Shown piece after piece: positions 9,668-19,195 of a stretch of 64,000 nt of DNA (position 1 is the first letter of the stretch; each line of letters opens with the position of its first letter). Under the pieces are notes generated by a model. It had not been told where the DNA came from, did not search any database, and worked only from the letters and a program-made list of their open reading frames with translations. The stretch lies in assembly GCF_022698145.1 (NCBI RefSeq), contig NZ_JALDAX010000011.1, forward strand, positions 186,001-250,000, in the 5' to 3' direction. The position numbers and the translations under genes are program-made. This DNA is from Streptomyces spinosisporus. Lineage in GTDB: Bacteria; Actinomycetota; Actinomycetes; Streptomycetales; Streptomycetaceae.

Positions 9668-10474
9668 ATGGCAGTGATCACCGCCCCCGACAAGACACCC
9701 ACGACCTCCACGCCCCGCCGCAGCCGGCGGCGGGTGCCCGCGCTGCTGCTCAATCTGATCGCCCTGGTCGTCGGCGTCGCGGCCTGGGCCCTGATCGCCT
9801 CGGCCCAACTCGCCGACGTGCCCGGCCCGTTGTCCGTCTCCTCCCGGGCGCTCGACCTGATCGAGGACGGCACGCTGGTCGACGACGCGCTGGCCAGTCT
9901 GCGCCGCGTCTTCCTCGGCTTCGCGCTCGGCACGCTGCTCGCCGTGCCGGTCGGCTTCCTGATGGGCTGGTACCCGCTCGCGCGCGGCCTGCTGGAGCCG
10001 TACGTCCAGTTCTTCCGCACCATCCCACCCCTCGCGATCATCCCGCTGGCGATCGTGCTGATGGGCATCGGGGAGACGCCGAAGGTCTTCGTCATCTTCC
10101 TCGCGGCGTTCCTGTCCTGCGTGGTGGCCGCGTTCCAGGGCGTGGTCGGCGTGGACAGCACCCTGATCAACGCGGCCCGGGTGCTGGGCGCCCCGGACCG
10201 CGTCATCTTCCTCAAGGTGGTCATCCCCGCGGCCACGCCGTTCCTGCTCGTCGGCATGCGGATCGGCCTCGGCTCCGCCTGGGCGACCGTGGTGGCGGCC
10301 GAACTCATCGCCGCGGACAAGGGGTTGGGCTACGAGATGACGCACGCCCAGACCTACTACGACATCCCCACGATCTTCGTGGGCCTCATCACGATCGGAG
10401 TGATCGGCCTGGTGATGGACCGTCTGCTGCTCCTCGCGGAACGGCGGTTGACCGGATGGCAGGAGCGCCGATGA
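9668..10474 (+). CDS. ABC importer permease, SsuC/TauC-like
   Basis: A 268-residue integral membrane protein with about six hydrophobic segments, and the binding-protein-dependent transport signature around residues 160-190 ([23 protein letters not shown], with the EAA-loop Gly and I/P residues in a 23-residue stretch at roughly 168-190). It matches the permease subunit of the nitrate/sulfonate/taurine importer group. The stop overlaps the ATPase start (ATGA at 10471-10474), so the two are translationally coupled. In context it should import an organosulfur compound or sulfate ester for the sulfatase encoded downstream. The exact substrate is inferred from neighbours only. Confidence 0.9.
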   Translation: MAVITAPDKTPTTSTPRRSRRRVPALLLNLIALVVGVAAWALIASAQLADVPGPLSVSSRALDLIEDGTLVDDALASLRRVFLGFALGTLLAVPVGFLMGWYPLARGLLEPYVQFFRTIPPLAIIPLAIVLMGIGETPKVFVIFLAAFLSCVVAAFQGVVGVDSTLINAARVLGAPDRVIFLKVVIPAATPFLLVGMRIGLGSAWATVVAAELIAADKGLGYEMTHAQTYYDIPTIFVGLITIGVIGLVMDRLLLLAERRLTGWQERR

Positions 10475-11292
10475 GCACGGACCTCGACAGGGCGGACCCG
10501 GCACCCGGCCGGGCCGACGCGAAGATCTCGTTCCGGGACGTGGTCAGGACGTTCCCGATGAAGGGCGGCGAGTTCACCGCCCTGGACCGGGTGTCGCTGG
10601 ACGTGGGGGAGAGGGAGTTCGTCACCGTCGTCGGGCCCTCGGGCTGCGGCAAGTCGACCCTGCTCAACCTGGCCGCCGGACTGGTGGAGCCGACCTCGGG
10701 AGAGGTGCTCGTCGACGGCAGGCGGGTGGCCGGACCCGGCCCCGAACGGGGCGTCATCTTCCAGCAGTACGCCCTCTTCCCGTGGCTGACCGTGCGCGGC
10801 AACGTCGAGTTCGGGCTGAAGCTCACCTCCCTCGCCGCGGACGAGCGCCGGCGCCGGGCCGAGCAGGCCATCGACCTGGTCGGACTGTCCGACTTCGCCG
10901 ACGCACTGCCCAAGACGCTCTCCGGTGGCATGAAGCAGCGCTGCGCGATCGCCCGGGCCTACGCCGTCGACCCCGAAGTCCTGCTCATGGATGAGCCGTT
11001 CGGCGCGCTCGACGCCCTGACCCGGGTGCAGCTGCAGGATCAGCTCCTGGACACCTGGAGCCGCCGCAAGCGCACGGTCGTGTTCATCACCCACGACGTC
11101 GACGAGGCCGTCTACCTCGCGCGGCGCGTCGTCGTGATGGCCGCCCGACCGGGCCGCATCCACCGGATCATCGACGTCGACCTGCCCTACCCGCGGACCG
11201 AAGAGCTGCGCCTGTCACCGGAGTTCGCACGGATCCGCAACGAGGTCTGGCACTCCGTCTACCACCAGACACCGGCGGGCTCGGCCGCCTGA
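10471..11292 (+). CDS. ABC importer ATP-binding protein, SsuB/TauB-like
   Basis: A 273-residue nucleotide-binding subunit. Walker [10 protein letters not shown], signature LSGGMKQR, Walker [17 protein letters not shown] and the switch His in [14 protein letters not shown] are all present and intact. It follows the permease with a 4-bp ATGA overlap and AGGAG upstream of the ATG. The family powers uptake of taurine, alkanesulfonates, nitrate or pyrimidines; the adjacent sulfatase favours a sulfur-containing substrate. It acts on the inner face of the membrane. Confidence 0.92.
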   Translation: MSTDLDRADPAPGRADAKISFRDVVRTFPMKGGEFTALDRVSLDVGEREFVTVVGPSGCGKSTLLNLAAGLVEPTSGEVLVDGRRVAGPGPERGVIFQQYALFPWLTVRGNVEFGLKLTSLAADERRRRAEQAIDLVGLSDFADALPKTLSGGMKQRCAIARAYAVDPEVLLMDEPFGALDALTRVQLQDQLLDTWSRRKRTVVFITHDVDEAVYLARRVVVMAARPGRIHRIIDVDLPYPRTEELRLSPEFARIRNEVWHSVYHQTPAGSAA

Positions 11293-11331
11293 CCTCCCTC
11301 ACTCGCACGGCACTTCTAAGGAACGTATGTC

Positions 11332-12309
11332 ATGAGCATGTCTCGACGCGGCTTCATCACGGCCCTGTCCGCCACCTCCCTCTCCCTGCCGCTCGCCGCA
11401 TGCGGCTCCTCCGGCAGCGGCAGCGGCGGCAGCAGCGTCCGGTTCGGGTACATCGCCGACTACAACGGCGCGAGCCTGCTGGCCATCGCCGACGAGCGGG
11501 GCCTGTGGAAGAAGCACGGCGTCTCCGCCTCGTACAAGGTGTTCGTCAACGGCCCCATCCAGATCCAGGCCCTCGGCACCCACAACCTCGACTACGGCTA
11601 CATCGGCCCGGGCGCCATGTGGCTGCCCGCCTCCGGCAAGTCGAAGATCGTCGCGATCGACACCCTGACCTTCGCGGACCGGGTCATCGCCCAGCCCGGC
11701 ATCACCTCCATCGCCGGCTTGAAGGGCAAGAAGGTCGGCGTGCCCGAGGGGACGTCCGGTGAGATGGTGCTCCATCTGGCGCTGCAGAAGGCCGGGATGA
11801 GCATGGACGACATCAAGAAGGTCGCGATGGAGCCGGCCACCGTCGTCTCCGCGTTCGCGTCCGGGCAGATCGACGGCGCCGGCATCTGGTATCCGCTGAT
11901 CGACACGATCAAGCAGAAGTTGCCGAAGCTGGTCGAGGTGGCCGGCACCCAGGAGATCGGCGGAGACTTCCCCACCGCGTTTGTCGCCGGTGACAAGGTC
12001 GCACCCGCCACCAACGAGAAGGTCGTCAAGGTCCTTCAGGAGGCCAACGACTGGCGGGCCGCGCATCCGAAGGAGTCGGTCGCGCTCGCCTCGAAACTGC
12101 TCAAGATCCCCGAGGACAAGGTCGCGTCCGACGCGAGCCATGTGAAGCAGATGACGACCGCCGACCTCGTCGCCAAGACCAAGGACGGCACCGTCGCCAA
12201 GTGGCTCGACGGCATGAGCGACTTCTTCGTCGGCACCGGACAGCTGAAGAAGGCCCCCGCCGCGGATACCTTCTACGACGCCGACGTCTACACGAAGGCG
12301 GCCGGGTGA
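11332..12309 (+). CDS. ABC importer substrate-binding lipoprotein, SsuA/NMT1-like
   Basis: The 325-residue product begins with SRRGFIT, a twin-arginine-like motif, then a hydrophobic stretch and the lipobox LAAC with Cys24, predicting a Tat-exported lipoprotein. The mature part starts after a Gly/Ser linker with VRFGYIADYNGASLLAIAD and has the periplasmic-binding type II fold of the SsuA/THI5/NMT1 group (KGKKVGVPEGTSGEM, ATVVSAFASGQIDGAGIW). It captures the substrate for the importer. It is 39 bp after the ATPase and its stop overlaps the sulfatase GTG start. Confidence 0.9.
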   Translation: MSMSRRGFITALSATSLSLPLAACGSSGSGSGGSSVRFGYIADYNGASLLAIADERGLWKKHGVSASYKVFVNGPIQIQALGTHNLDYGYIGPGAMWLPASGKSKIVAIDTLTFADRVIAQPGITSIAGLKGKKVGVPEGTSGEMVLHLALQKAGMSMDDIKKVAMEPATVVSAFASGQIDGAGIWYPLIDTIKQKLPKLVEVAGTQEIGGDFPTAFVAGDKVAPATNEKVVKVLQEANDWRAAHPKESVALASKLLKIPEDKVASDASHVKQMTTADLVAKTKDGTVAKWLDGMSDFFVGTGQLKKAPAADTFYDADVYTKAAG

Positions 12310-13778
12310 ACCTCCTCTTCCTGATGACCGATCAGCACCGGGTCGACACCCTGGGCTGTTACGGCAACCCGCACGTGGCCACCCCCAATTTGGACCGGCT
12401 CGCGGCCACCGGAACCCGCTTCGACCGCTTCTACACCCCCACCGCCATCTGCACCCCGGCCCGCGCCAGCCTGCTCACCGGCCAGGCCCCGTTCCGCCAC
12501 CGGCTGCTCGCCAACCACGAGCGCAACGTCGGCTACCTGGAGGACCTGCGCGAGGACGCCTTCACCTTCCCCGCAGCCCTCGCCGAACGCGACTACCAGC
12601 TCGGCCTGATCGGCAAGTGGCACGTCGGCACCCACCGCAACGCCGCCTCGTACGGCTTCGAGGGCCCCGACCTGCCCGGCTGGCACAACCCGGTGGACCA
12701 CCCCGACTACCTCGCCTACCTGGAGGAGCGCGGACTGCCGCCGTACCGCATCACCGAGCCGGTACGCGGCACCACCCCCAACGGTAACCCCGGCAACCTC
12801 CTCGCCGCCCGCCTGCAGCAGCCCGTGGAAGCCACCTTCGAGTACTACCTGGCCACCCGCGCCATCGAGCAACTGGACAAGTACGCGGCGGACGGCCGGC
12901 CCTTCTTCCTGGCCACCCACTTCTTCGGCCCTCATCTGCCCTATCTGCTGCCCGACGCCTACTACGACCTGTACGACCCCGAACTCGTCGACCTGCCACC
13001 GTCGATCGCCGAGACCTTCGAGGGCAAACCACCCGTGCAGCGCAACTACAGCGCCCACTGGGCCTTCGACACCATGCCGCTCGACGTCACCCGCAAACTC
13101 ATCGCGGTCTACTGGGGATACGTCACGCTCGTCGACGAACAGATCGGCCGCATCCTCGCCCGCATGGACGAACTCGGCCTCACCGACGACACCGCCGTCT
13201 TCTTCACGGCCGACCATGGCGAGTTCACCGGCGCCCACCGTCTGCACGACAAGGGCCCCGCGATGTACGAGGACATCTACCGCATCCCCGGAATCATCCG
13301 GGTGCCCGACCAACCCCCGCAGGTGCGCGAGGAGTTCGTGACCCTCACCGACTGCACGGCCACCCTCCTCGAACTCGCCGGCAGTGACACCCGACCGGCC
13401 ACCGACAGCCGCAGCCTGCTCCCGCTCGTACGGGGTGAACACCCCGACTGGCCAGGGGAGTTGCTTGCGGAGTTCCACGGCCACCACTTCCCCTACCCGC
13501 AGCGGATGCTCCGCGACGAGCGCTACAAGCTCGTCGTCAACCCGGAGTCCGTCAACGAGCTCTACGACCTCACCGCCGACCCGCACGAACTGTCCAACCG
13601 CTACGAACACCCCGAACTCGCCTCCGTACGACGCCGGTTGATGCGCCGCATGTACGACCTGCTGAGGGAGCGGGGCGACAACTTCTACCACTGGATGACG
13701 CCGATGTACGACATCGGCACCTCCGACTACGACCCCACGCTGAGCTCCTTCGAACAGAAAGGCCCGTCGCCGTCATGA
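12306..13778 (+). CDS. Type I (formylglycine-dependent) sulfatase
   Basis: The 490-residue product starts at GTG 12306, overlapping the preceding stop as GTGA. It opens with VNLLFLMTDQHRVDTLGCYG (metal ligands Asp9/Gln10) and has the modification motif C-T-P-A-R with Cys49 in ICTPARASLLTGQ. Further sulfatase features are GLIGKWHVG, FFTADHGEF near residue 300 and NELYDLTADPHELSN near the C-terminus. The last segment is typical of sulfatases acting on sugar or small sulfate esters. There is no signal peptide, so it acts in the cytoplasm on an imported ester, where the FGE encoded at 7323 can mature it. It is coupled to the GH43 gene by ATGA. Confidence 0.93.
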   Translation: MNLLFLMTDQHRVDTLGCYGNPHVATPNLDRLAATGTRFDRFYTPTAICTPARASLLTGQAPFRHRLLANHERNVGYLEDLREDAFTFPAALAERDYQLGLIGKWHVGTHRNAASYGFEGPDLPGWHNPVDHPDYLAYLEERGLPPYRITEPVRGTTPNGNPGNLLAARLQQPVEATFEYYLATRAIEQLDKYAADGRPFFLATHFFGPHLPYLLPDAYYDLYDPELVDLPPSIAETFEGKPPVQRNYSAHWAFDTMPLDVTRKLIAVYWGYVTLVDEQIGRILARMDELGLTDDTAVFFTADHGEFTGAHRLHDKGPAMYEDIYRIPGIIRVPDQPPQVREEFVTLTDCTATLLELAGSDTRPATDSRSLLPLVRGEHPDWPGELLAEFHGHHFPYPQRMLRDERYKLVVNPESVNELYDLTADPHELSNRYEHPELASVRRRLMRRMYDLLRERGDNFYHWMTPMYDIGTSDYDPTLSSFEQKGPSPS

Positions 13779-16090
13779 GCCGCAGACGCATCCATGGCAC
13801 CCTCGCCGCGCTGACCGGCCTGCTCCTCGCGGCGCTGCTGCCGCCGTCGCACCCAGCGGCCGCCGCCGCGCCGTCACCGACGTACCGCAATCCGGTGACC
13901 GCCGGCACCGTGGACACCTTCCCCGACCCCACAATGATCCGCGGCAAGGACGGCTACTGGTACGCCTACGGCACCCAGAACCCCGTCTTCCAGAGCAAGG
14001 GGGAGAGCGGCGAACGCATGCTGCCCATCCTGCGCTCGCCGGACATGACGCACTGGGAGTACGCCGGGCAGGTGTTCACGCCCGAGACCCAGCCCGCCTG
14101 GCACGACGGCTCCCGGCTCTGGGCCCCCGACATCCGGTACACGAACGGCCACTACAACCTCTTCTACTCGGTGCCCGGCAAGGACACCGTGGGCGTGGCC
14201 ACCGCTCCGACCCCCACCGGCCCGTGGCACGACGAGGGGGCCGTGATGCCCGCGGACAGCGGCTGCGCCACCGGCGACATCGACGAGGCCCAGTTCACGG
14301 ACGTGGGCGGACAGCCGTATCTGTACTGGGGCAGCTACGACACCATCTGCGTGGCCAAAATGAACGGCGACCGTACCCGGATCGAGGGCCCGGTCACCGA
14401 GGTCGCCCAGGGCCGACGCATGGAGGGCGGCTTCGTCGTCCACCGCGGCGGCCACTACTACCTCTTCTACTCGGACGCCGGATGCTGCGACGGCGCCTTC
14501 AGCGGCTACCAGGTCAAGGTCGGCCGAGCCACCAGCCCTACGGGTCCGTTCACCGACGACCAGGGCGTCGACCTGATGGCCCCGACCAGCAAGGGCGGGG
14601 TGGTCGTCGCGGGCGACGGCAAGTGGATCGGCCCCGGGCACAACGCCTTGCAGACCGACCTGTCCGGACAGGACTGGCTCGTCTACCACGCGATCCCCGC
14701 CGAGCACCCCGACCTCGATCCCGTGCCCGGCATCGACCGCACGCTCAGCACCCGCCCGATGCTCGTCGACCGGCTCGACTGGATCAACGGCTGGCCCGTC
14801 GTCCGCGCCGGCGCGGGCCCCTCCGAGGGTGACCAGCAGGCGCCTGTCACCACGTGGAGCGCGGGCGGCACCTTCAACGACGGCTCGCTGTCCGGCTGGC
14901 GGGCCGAGGGTGGGGGCGACTGGGCCACCGCCACCGACCAGGACTCGGGCGGATACGTCACCCACCGCACCACATCCAGCGACCCGGCCTATCTGGTGAC
15001 GGCGGCGGCAGCCCCGGCCCAGGTGCGTGCCGAGGCGGATCTGCGCGTCACCTCGGCCGGATCGGCTGCCGGACTCGTGATCGCGGGCAAGGGCCCGGAC
15101 AACCAGGTCGTCGCCTGGCTGGACCGCGACCGGCAGGCGCTGGTGACCGACGTACGGGTGAAGGGCGTCAGCATGGGGGAGCGGTCCACGCCGCTGCCGT
15201 CCGGTTTCCAGTGGGGCGCCTGGCGCAATGTCTCGGCCGAAGTGCGCGGCACCCGGCTGACCGTGGAGATCAGCGCCGACCGGCTGCACGACCCCGTGGC
15301 CGTGCAGCAACGTACGCTGCCCGCAGCCGCCGTCCATGCGGGAAGCGTCGGCGTCGCGGCCCGGGGAGCGGGGGCGCAGGCGGACAACGTGGGCGCCGCA
15401 CGCCTGTACACACCGGTCACCACCCGGGTCCCGGCCCCCGCCACCGGAGCCGAACTGCCCGCCTACAGCGACGAGTTCACGGGCGACACGCTCTCACCGC
15501 AGTGGTCCTGGGTCCGCGGCCCGGCGACCGGAGCCGGCCTCGGCGGCGGCACCCTGTCCTGGCCGACCCAGAACGCCGAGCTCTACCTCGACACCAACAC
15601 GGCGTCCGTGCTGACCAGACCGGCACCGCAGGGCGACTTCATCGTGGAGACCAAGCTCCACCTGGCCAACGGGCCCGGCAACCAGCAGGCAGGGCTCGTG
15701 CTGTACGGCAACGACGACCGGTACTTCAAGCTCGTCCACTCCGTTCTGCCGCTCAGCCACACGGACGGGAAGGTCACCCATGTCACGGAGTTCGGCAAGG
15801 AGGGAGCACGGCCCACGACCACGCCGCCGACGGCGGTGGCGTACGGCCCCATGTTCGGCGGACCGGCCGCCGACACGCTGTGGCTGCGGCTGTCGTACCA
15901 CCACGACACGTCCGGCGCCGAACACGAGGTGCGCGCGGCCAGTAGCACGGACGGGAAGCACTGGACCTGGACCGGTGCATGGACCCTGCCCGCCGAACAG
16001 GCCCTGCGGATCGGCCTGGTGTCGATGAACACGGCCGGAGCGACAGCGCAGTTCGACTACGTACGCACCTACCGGACGGCCCGACCCTGA
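13775..16090 (+). CDS. Secreted multidomain GH43 family protein
   Basis: A 771-residue protein with a signal peptide (RRR, hydrophobic core, cleavage near AAAAAP at about residue 32). The N-terminal five-bladed propeller, about residues 36-350, has FPDPTMIRGKDGYWYAYGTQ with the likely catalytic base Asp, WAPDIRY, GDIDEAQF and RRMEGGFVVH with the likely general acid Glu. A middle lectin-like region (about 365-550) and a C-terminal DUF1349/beta-xylosidase-type sandwich (about 570-770) follow. GH43 enzymes cleave arabinans, xylans or galactans. Being the last gene of the sulfatase operon, it probably releases oligosaccharides from a sulfated or mixed glycan outside the cell. Confidence 0.88.
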   Translation: MSRRRIHGTLAALTGLLLAALLPPSHPAAAAAPSPTYRNPVTAGTVDTFPDPTMIRGKDGYWYAYGTQNPVFQSKGESGERMLPILRSPDMTHWEYAGQVFTPETQPAWHDGSRLWAPDIRYTNGHYNLFYSVPGKDTVGVATAPTPTGPWHDEGAVMPADSGCATGDIDEAQFTDVGGQPYLYWGSYDTICVAKMNGDRTRIEGPVTEVAQGRRMEGGFVVHRGGHYYLFYSDAGCCDGAFSGYQVKVGRATSPTGPFTDDQGVDLMAPTSKGGVVVAGDGKWIGPGHNALQTDLSGQDWLVYHAIPAEHPDLDPVPGIDRTLSTRPMLVDRLDWINGWPVVRAGAGPSEGDQQAPVTTWSAGGTFNDGSLSGWRAEGGGDWATATDQDSGGYVTHRTTSSDPAYLVTAAAAPAQVRAEADLRVTSAGSAAGLVIAGKGPDNQVVAWLDRDRQALVTDVRVKGVSMGERSTPLPSGFQWGAWRNVSAEVRGTRLTVEISADRLHDPVAVQQRTLPAAAVHAGSVGVAARGAGAQADNVGAARLYTPVTTRVPAPATGAELPAYSDEFTGDTLSPQWSWVRGPATGAGLGGGTLSWPTQNAELYLDTNTASVLTRPAPQGDFIVETKLHLANGPGNQQAGLVLYGNDDRYFKLVHSVLPLSHTDGKVTHVTEFGKEGARPTTTPPTAVAYGPMFGGPAADTLWLRLSYHHDTSGAEHEVRAASSTDGKHWTWTGAWTLPAEQALRIGLVSMNTAGATAQFDYVRTYRTARP

Positions 16091-16126
16091 CGAACCGCAC
16101 GCGCCCTGCCGGGAACCGGACCTCGC

Positions 16127-16729
16127 TCAGCTCCGCCCGGCGTCCGTCGCTCCCGTAGCCTCCTTGGCTCCGACGAGACGCCTCAGCGGTCCGGTGATCG
16201 GCTGGGCCGTGAGGGAGGGGTCGACCAGGCGGTGCAGCACCAGGCCGTCCAGCAGGGCGCTGAAGACGACCGCGGTGGCCTCCGCGTCGTCCAGGCCGGC
16301 ACTGGCGCGCAGCCAGTCGGCCAGGGCGGCGCGGAACTCGCGGATCAGAACGGCCAGTTCGGCGCGGAGCCGCTCGTGGCGCGTGGCCGCGAGCAGCACC
16401 TCGGTGAACAGGACCGTCAACTGGTCGTCCGGGGTGTACGCCTCGGCCATCGCGAGCACCTGCTCCACACCGGCGGCCGGGTCGATCTCCTGGCGCAGCG
16501 CCGCGAGGGACCTTTCCACCTCACGGCGCACCTCTCCGAGGGACGCCTCGACGAGCAGGTCGGTCACCGTGCTGAAGTGGTAGTGGACGAGGCCGGGACG
16601 CAGACCGGCCCGCTCCGCCACCTTGCGCGTCGTCACGGCGCCCCAGCCTTCTTCCGCGATGAGCCGGGAGGCGGCGTCGAGCAGCCGTACGCGGGTCTCC
16701 TTGCCGCGCTCGGCGGAGGTCGGGGTCAC
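16127..16729 (-). CDS. TetR family transcriptional regulator
   Basis: A 200-residue regulator with an N-terminal TetR helix-turn-helix (VRLLDAASRLIAEEGW, VTTRKVAERAGLRPGLVHYHF) and an all-helical ligand-binding domain. The start is the GTG at 16729, preceded by GGAAAGGAGA; the longer ATG reading from 16789 would begin inside the palindrome upstream. It lies downstream of, and codirectional with, the FtsX-type ABC exporter genes and probably regulates itself and perhaps that exporter. The ligand is unknown. Confidence 0.88.
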   Translation of the reverse strand: MTPTSAERGKETRVRLLDAASRLIAEEGWGAVTTRKVAERAGLRPGLVHYHFSTVTDLLVEASLGEVRREVERSLAALRQEIDPAAGVEQVLAMAEAYTPDDQLTVLFTEVLLAATRHERLRAELAVLIREFRAALADWLRASAGLDDAEATAVVFSALLDGLVLHRLVDPSLTAQPITGPLRRLVGAKEATGATDAGRS

Positions 16730-16773
16730 GGTGGCCCGGTCTCCTTTCCGGTCGAACGCACAGGACGATCGTC

Positions 16774-16789
16774 TTGGACGTATGTCCAA
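16774..16789. promoter_or_regulatory. Candidate TetR operator
   Basis: TTGGAC-gtat-GTCCAA is a perfect 6-bp inverted repeat with a 4-bp spacer located 45 bp upstream of the tetR start. On the minus strand the sequence TTAAAT directly abuts it and could be part of the promoter, so binding would block transcription. The site belongs to the tetR promoter; the gap to the ABC permease stop is only 47 bp. Confidence 0.6.
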
Positions 16790-16836
16790 TTTAACACAGA
16801 AGGACCCGGGTCCCGTTCTGAGCTATTGGGCCCGTG

Positions 16837-19191
16837 CTATTGAGCCCGTTCCCGTACGACCCGGGCGATGTCCAGGCCGCGGACCATGCGGATCGCGGGA
16901 ATCTGTGACAGCAGCGATGCCGCGAGGACGGCGACGACGGCGGAGGCCAACGTGCCCCAGTCCAGGGTGAGTTCCATGTGGAACATGTCGCTGCTGAAGG
17001 ACTCCAGTGCCTCCCACGCCGCGGCGGCTCCCGCCACCAGTCCCACGGGCACGGCGAGGAGGGTGGCGGTGAGGTTCTCCGTCGCGAGGATGCCCGCGAT
17101 GCGACGCAGCGGAACACCCGCCGCGCGCAACGTGGCCAGTTCACCGGTGCGTTCGGCGACATTGACGGTCATCGTCACATAGATGACGGTGAGGGCGAGG
17201 ATCGCGCCGAGGACGAGCATGGCGCCGGCGAAGAGCCAGAACAGACCGAGGTATTTGTCGAACTGGCTCTGCAGGGCCTTGGCGTCGGTGTAGGCGACCA
17301 CGCCGTGCATGGTGCTGATCGTGGCACGGGCGTCGTCGCGGGCGTGCTCGGGCAGGGAGCGGTCGAAGCGCAGCTGGTAGGAGTTGACGCCGGCGCCGGT
17401 GAGGGCGTGCGTGGTGGCGTCCGTGGCGTAGACGGACGTGCCGATCGGCTCGTCCAGCAGACCGGCGAGACGGGCCTGTCTGCTCACTCCGCCGGGGGAG
17501 GCGACGGTCACCGTGTCGCCGACCCGCACGTCCAGTCGGCTCGCGATCGCCCGGCCCGCGAGCACGCCCCGAGCGGGCAGGTTCGTGGTGCCGCCGCCGG
17601 GTGTAAGGAAGCCGTGCATGACGGTGTCCTGCCGGTATCCGGTGAGCGAGGTGCCGTAGGAGCGACCGTGGGCCGAGACGATCACCGCGACCGTGGTGAC
17701 CGGTTCGACGCGGGCGACCCCGGGGACCTTGCGCAGGCTGCTCTCCAGGCCGGACGCGTGGATGTCCGCGGTGATCGTGGCGTCCTCCTGCTGCACCGTG
17801 CCGTACTGCACGCTCACCAGCGACCGCATGCTGGTGATCATCCCGACGGAGGCGAGCACGAGGACGAGCGAGAGCACGGTGCCGGTCATGGTGGCCAGCG
17901 TGCGGCGCCGGCTGCGGGTCAGCTCACGCAGCGTCAGCCGGGCGACGACGGGGAGCCCGTGGGCCCGGGCGACCGTACGGCTCCACGGCCCGGGCGGCTT
18001 GAGGGTGCCGCCGTCGCCGCGCATGGCCTCGGCCGGCGCCTCGCGGGATGCCGCCAGGGCGGGGGCGATGCCACCGGCCAGGCCGACCAGCAGGCCGAAG
18101 ACCAGACCGGCCACGGCGACGGGCCAGCGGTGCTCGATGACGGTGTCCGGGACCTTGAGCGCGCTGGTGTAGGCGCGGGTGACGGCGTCGGTGGACAGGG
18201 TGCCGAGCACGAGTCCCGCGACCGCGCCGGCGGTTCCGGCCAGGGTGCCGTGACTGAGGTAGTGCCGGACGACGAGCCTGCGCGGGGCACCGGCCGCGAG
18301 GAACGTGGCGATCACCTTGCGCTCGGACAGGACGAGACGGGTGATGAGCACATACGCCGCGACCGCGGCCGCCGCCAGGAACAACAGCGGGAACGTCAGG
18401 CCAAGTTGCTGGAATCCGGTCAGATCCTCCTTGAGGGTGGCGACCGAGGCCTGTTCGGAACGGGGGGTGACGTCGACGGCACCCGCCTTGCGCAGATCCG
18501 CCGCCCGCTTCGTGGTGGCGCTGCCGCGGGCGTCGTCGGTGAACCGCACGAGAGTCTGGCTCGTGGCGCCGGGCCCGGCCAGGCTGCGGGCGGTGGCCTC
18601 GGGGGCGAAGATCACGGCGAACGAGTGCGGGTCGTCGAGGGAGTCCTGCCTGCTGCGGGCGGGCCAGAGGTACTCGGCCGAGTCGACGATGCCCCGCACG
18701 GTGACGGTGCGCCAGGCCGAGCCGTCGAAGGCGCGCAGCCGGTCGCCCGGTGACAGCGCGAAGGTCTTGGCGGCGTGGCTCTCGACCAGGACGCCGGTCG
18801 GGTCGCCGGGATCGAGGTAGCGGCCGGAGGTGACGTCGACCCGGTCGACCGCGGGCTGGGCGCCGGCGGGCAGCCCGACGACCCGGCCCAGCAGCTTGTC
18901 GCCCCCGATGCGCAGTGGCAGATCACCCTGCGTACGGCTGCTCACGGCCGACACTCCGGACATGTGCCGGGCGGCCGCCGCGACCTGCCGGGGGTCGCCG
19001 CCGGTCGCCGTGACGTCGGCGAAGTGCAGACGGGCGTAGGTGCGGTCGTAGGAGGCGCGGAGGTTCTGGTAGGCCTCGTAGCTGGAGATGAACAGCACGA
19101 CGCCGACCATCACGGTCACGGCGACGGCGGCGAACTGGGGGAGCCGGCGGCGCAGGTCGCGGCGGGTCTTGGTGAGCAGGATGCGGTGCAT
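16837..19191 (-). CDS. ABC transporter permease, FtsX/MacB-like
   Basis: A 784-residue membrane protein with a duplicated FtsX layout: TM1 near residues 18-38, a large extracytoplasmic domain (about 40-265), three TM segments around 268-395, a second N-terminal TM at about 435-455, another extracytoplasmic domain (about 460-640) and a last three-TM block. The last block has ERTGELATLRAAGVPLRRI, the FtsX signature. Such permeases pair with a LolD/MacB ATPase to move lipoproteins, peptides or antibiotics, or to drive mechanotransmission rather than classical transport. The ATPase gene lies 4 bp upstream and GGTGAGGGC precedes the ATG. Confidence 0.92.
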   Translation of the reverse strand: MHRILLTKTRRDLRRRLPQFAAVAVTVMVGVVLFISSYEAYQNLRASYDRTYARLHFADVTATGGDPRQVAAAARHMSGVSAVSSRTQGDLPLRIGGDKLLGRVVGLPAGAQPAVDRVDVTSGRYLDPGDPTGVLVESHAAKTFALSPGDRLRAFDGSAWRTVTVRGIVDSAEYLWPARSRQDSLDDPHSFAVIFAPEATARSLAGPGATSQTLVRFTDDARGSATTKRAADLRKAGAVDVTPRSEQASVATLKEDLTGFQQLGLTFPLLFLAAAAVAAYVLITRLVLSERKVIATFLAAGAPRRLVVRHYLSHGTLAGTAGAVAGLVLGTLSTDAVTRAYTSALKVPDTVIEHRWPVAVAGLVFGLLVGLAGGIAPALAASREAPAEAMRGDGGTLKPPGPWSRTVARAHGLPVVARLTLRELTRSRRRTLATMTGTVLSLVLVLASVGMITSMRSLVSVQYGTVQQEDATITADIHASGLESSLRKVPGVARVEPVTTVAVIVSAHGRSYGTSLTGYRQDTVMHGFLTPGGGTTNLPARGVLAGRAIASRLDVRVGDTVTVASPGGVSRQARLAGLLDEPIGTSVYATDATTHALTGAGVNSYQLRFDRSLPEHARDDARATISTMHGVVAYTDAKALQSQFDKYLGLFWLFAGAMLVLGAILALTVIYVTMTVNVAERTGELATLRAAGVPLRRIAGILATENLTATLLAVPVGLVAGAAAAWEALESFSSDMFHMELTLDWGTLASAVVAVLAASLLSQIPAIRMVRGLDIARVVRERAQ

Positions 19192-19195
19192 GCCC

